Below are positions 5,813 through 5,843 of a DNA stretch of 5,843 nt, piece after piece. Location: assembly GCA_002730675.1 (NCBI GenBank), contig PCAV01000105.1, forward strand, positions 9,294 through 15,136, read 5' to 3'. Numbering within the stretch: position 1 is the first letter of the stretch; each line of letters starts with the position of its first letter. The DNA comes from Rhodospirillaceae bacterium. Lineage in GTDB: Bacteria; Pseudomonadota; Alphaproteobacteria; Thalassobaculales; Thalassobaculaceae. The notes beneath the pieces are model-generated. The model searched no databases, was not told the DNA's origin, and saw only the letters and a list, made by a program, of their open reading frames with translations. A program made the translations under genes and the position numbers.

Positions 5813-5843
5813 TTGCCGTTTTAGAGGATCTAATTTTTCTCAA

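Noticed and set aside
5712..5843. Alternative minus-strand frame, open from the right edge to a TAA near 5712
   Set aside because: The product is not hydrophobic or motif-bearing, while the overlapping frame shows a clean membrane helix with a basic tail; the right edge prevents a firm decision.

Overview
The window is an AT-rich bacterial chromosome segment (about 40% GC by eye) of ordinary housekeeping and catabolic genes. A long-form threonine deaminase with two ACT-like domains, very close to the enterobacterial protein, a class II tRNA-Ser with encoded CCA, and a hydantoinase-B/PEP-mutase-family gene pair all point to Pseudomonadota. A gamma- or betaproteobacterium, perhaps a free-living marine lineage, is the best guess. 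No phage, transposon, CRISPR or rRNA signal is visible.

Left part (1-1905, minus strand): a two-gene operon read toward the left edge. First comes a lyase of the isocitrate lyase/PEP mutase superfamily that keeps the catalytic Cys and the metal-binding acidic residues. Four bases after its stop a hydantoinase B/oxoprolinase-type subunit begins at a TTG codon and runs off the window. Together they suggest a small catabolic module for an organic or cyclic-amide-derived acid, but the substrate cannot be read from this sequence.

Middle (1906-4940): a divergent intergenic region of about 295 bases with a plausible promoter, then tRNA-Ser(GCU), then ilvA 52 bases downstream with no visible terminator between them. 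Next is an extended short-chain dehydrogenase of the dihydroflavonol-reductase-like type. Its NAD(P)-binding loop is intact, but its Tyr-x-x-x-Lys signature appears displaced.

Right part (4941-5843, minus strand, convergent with the middle block): two very small hydrophobic ORFs in the same frame, separated by one amber codon and six bases, and then a secreted single-unit Sel1-repeat protein whose last codons contain an 8-bp tandem duplication. The small ORFs are the least understood part of the window.

I see no convincing undescribed system. The best leads are the lyase/hydantoinase-B pairing, the amber-separated membrane ORFs, and the atypical active site of the dehydrogenase.
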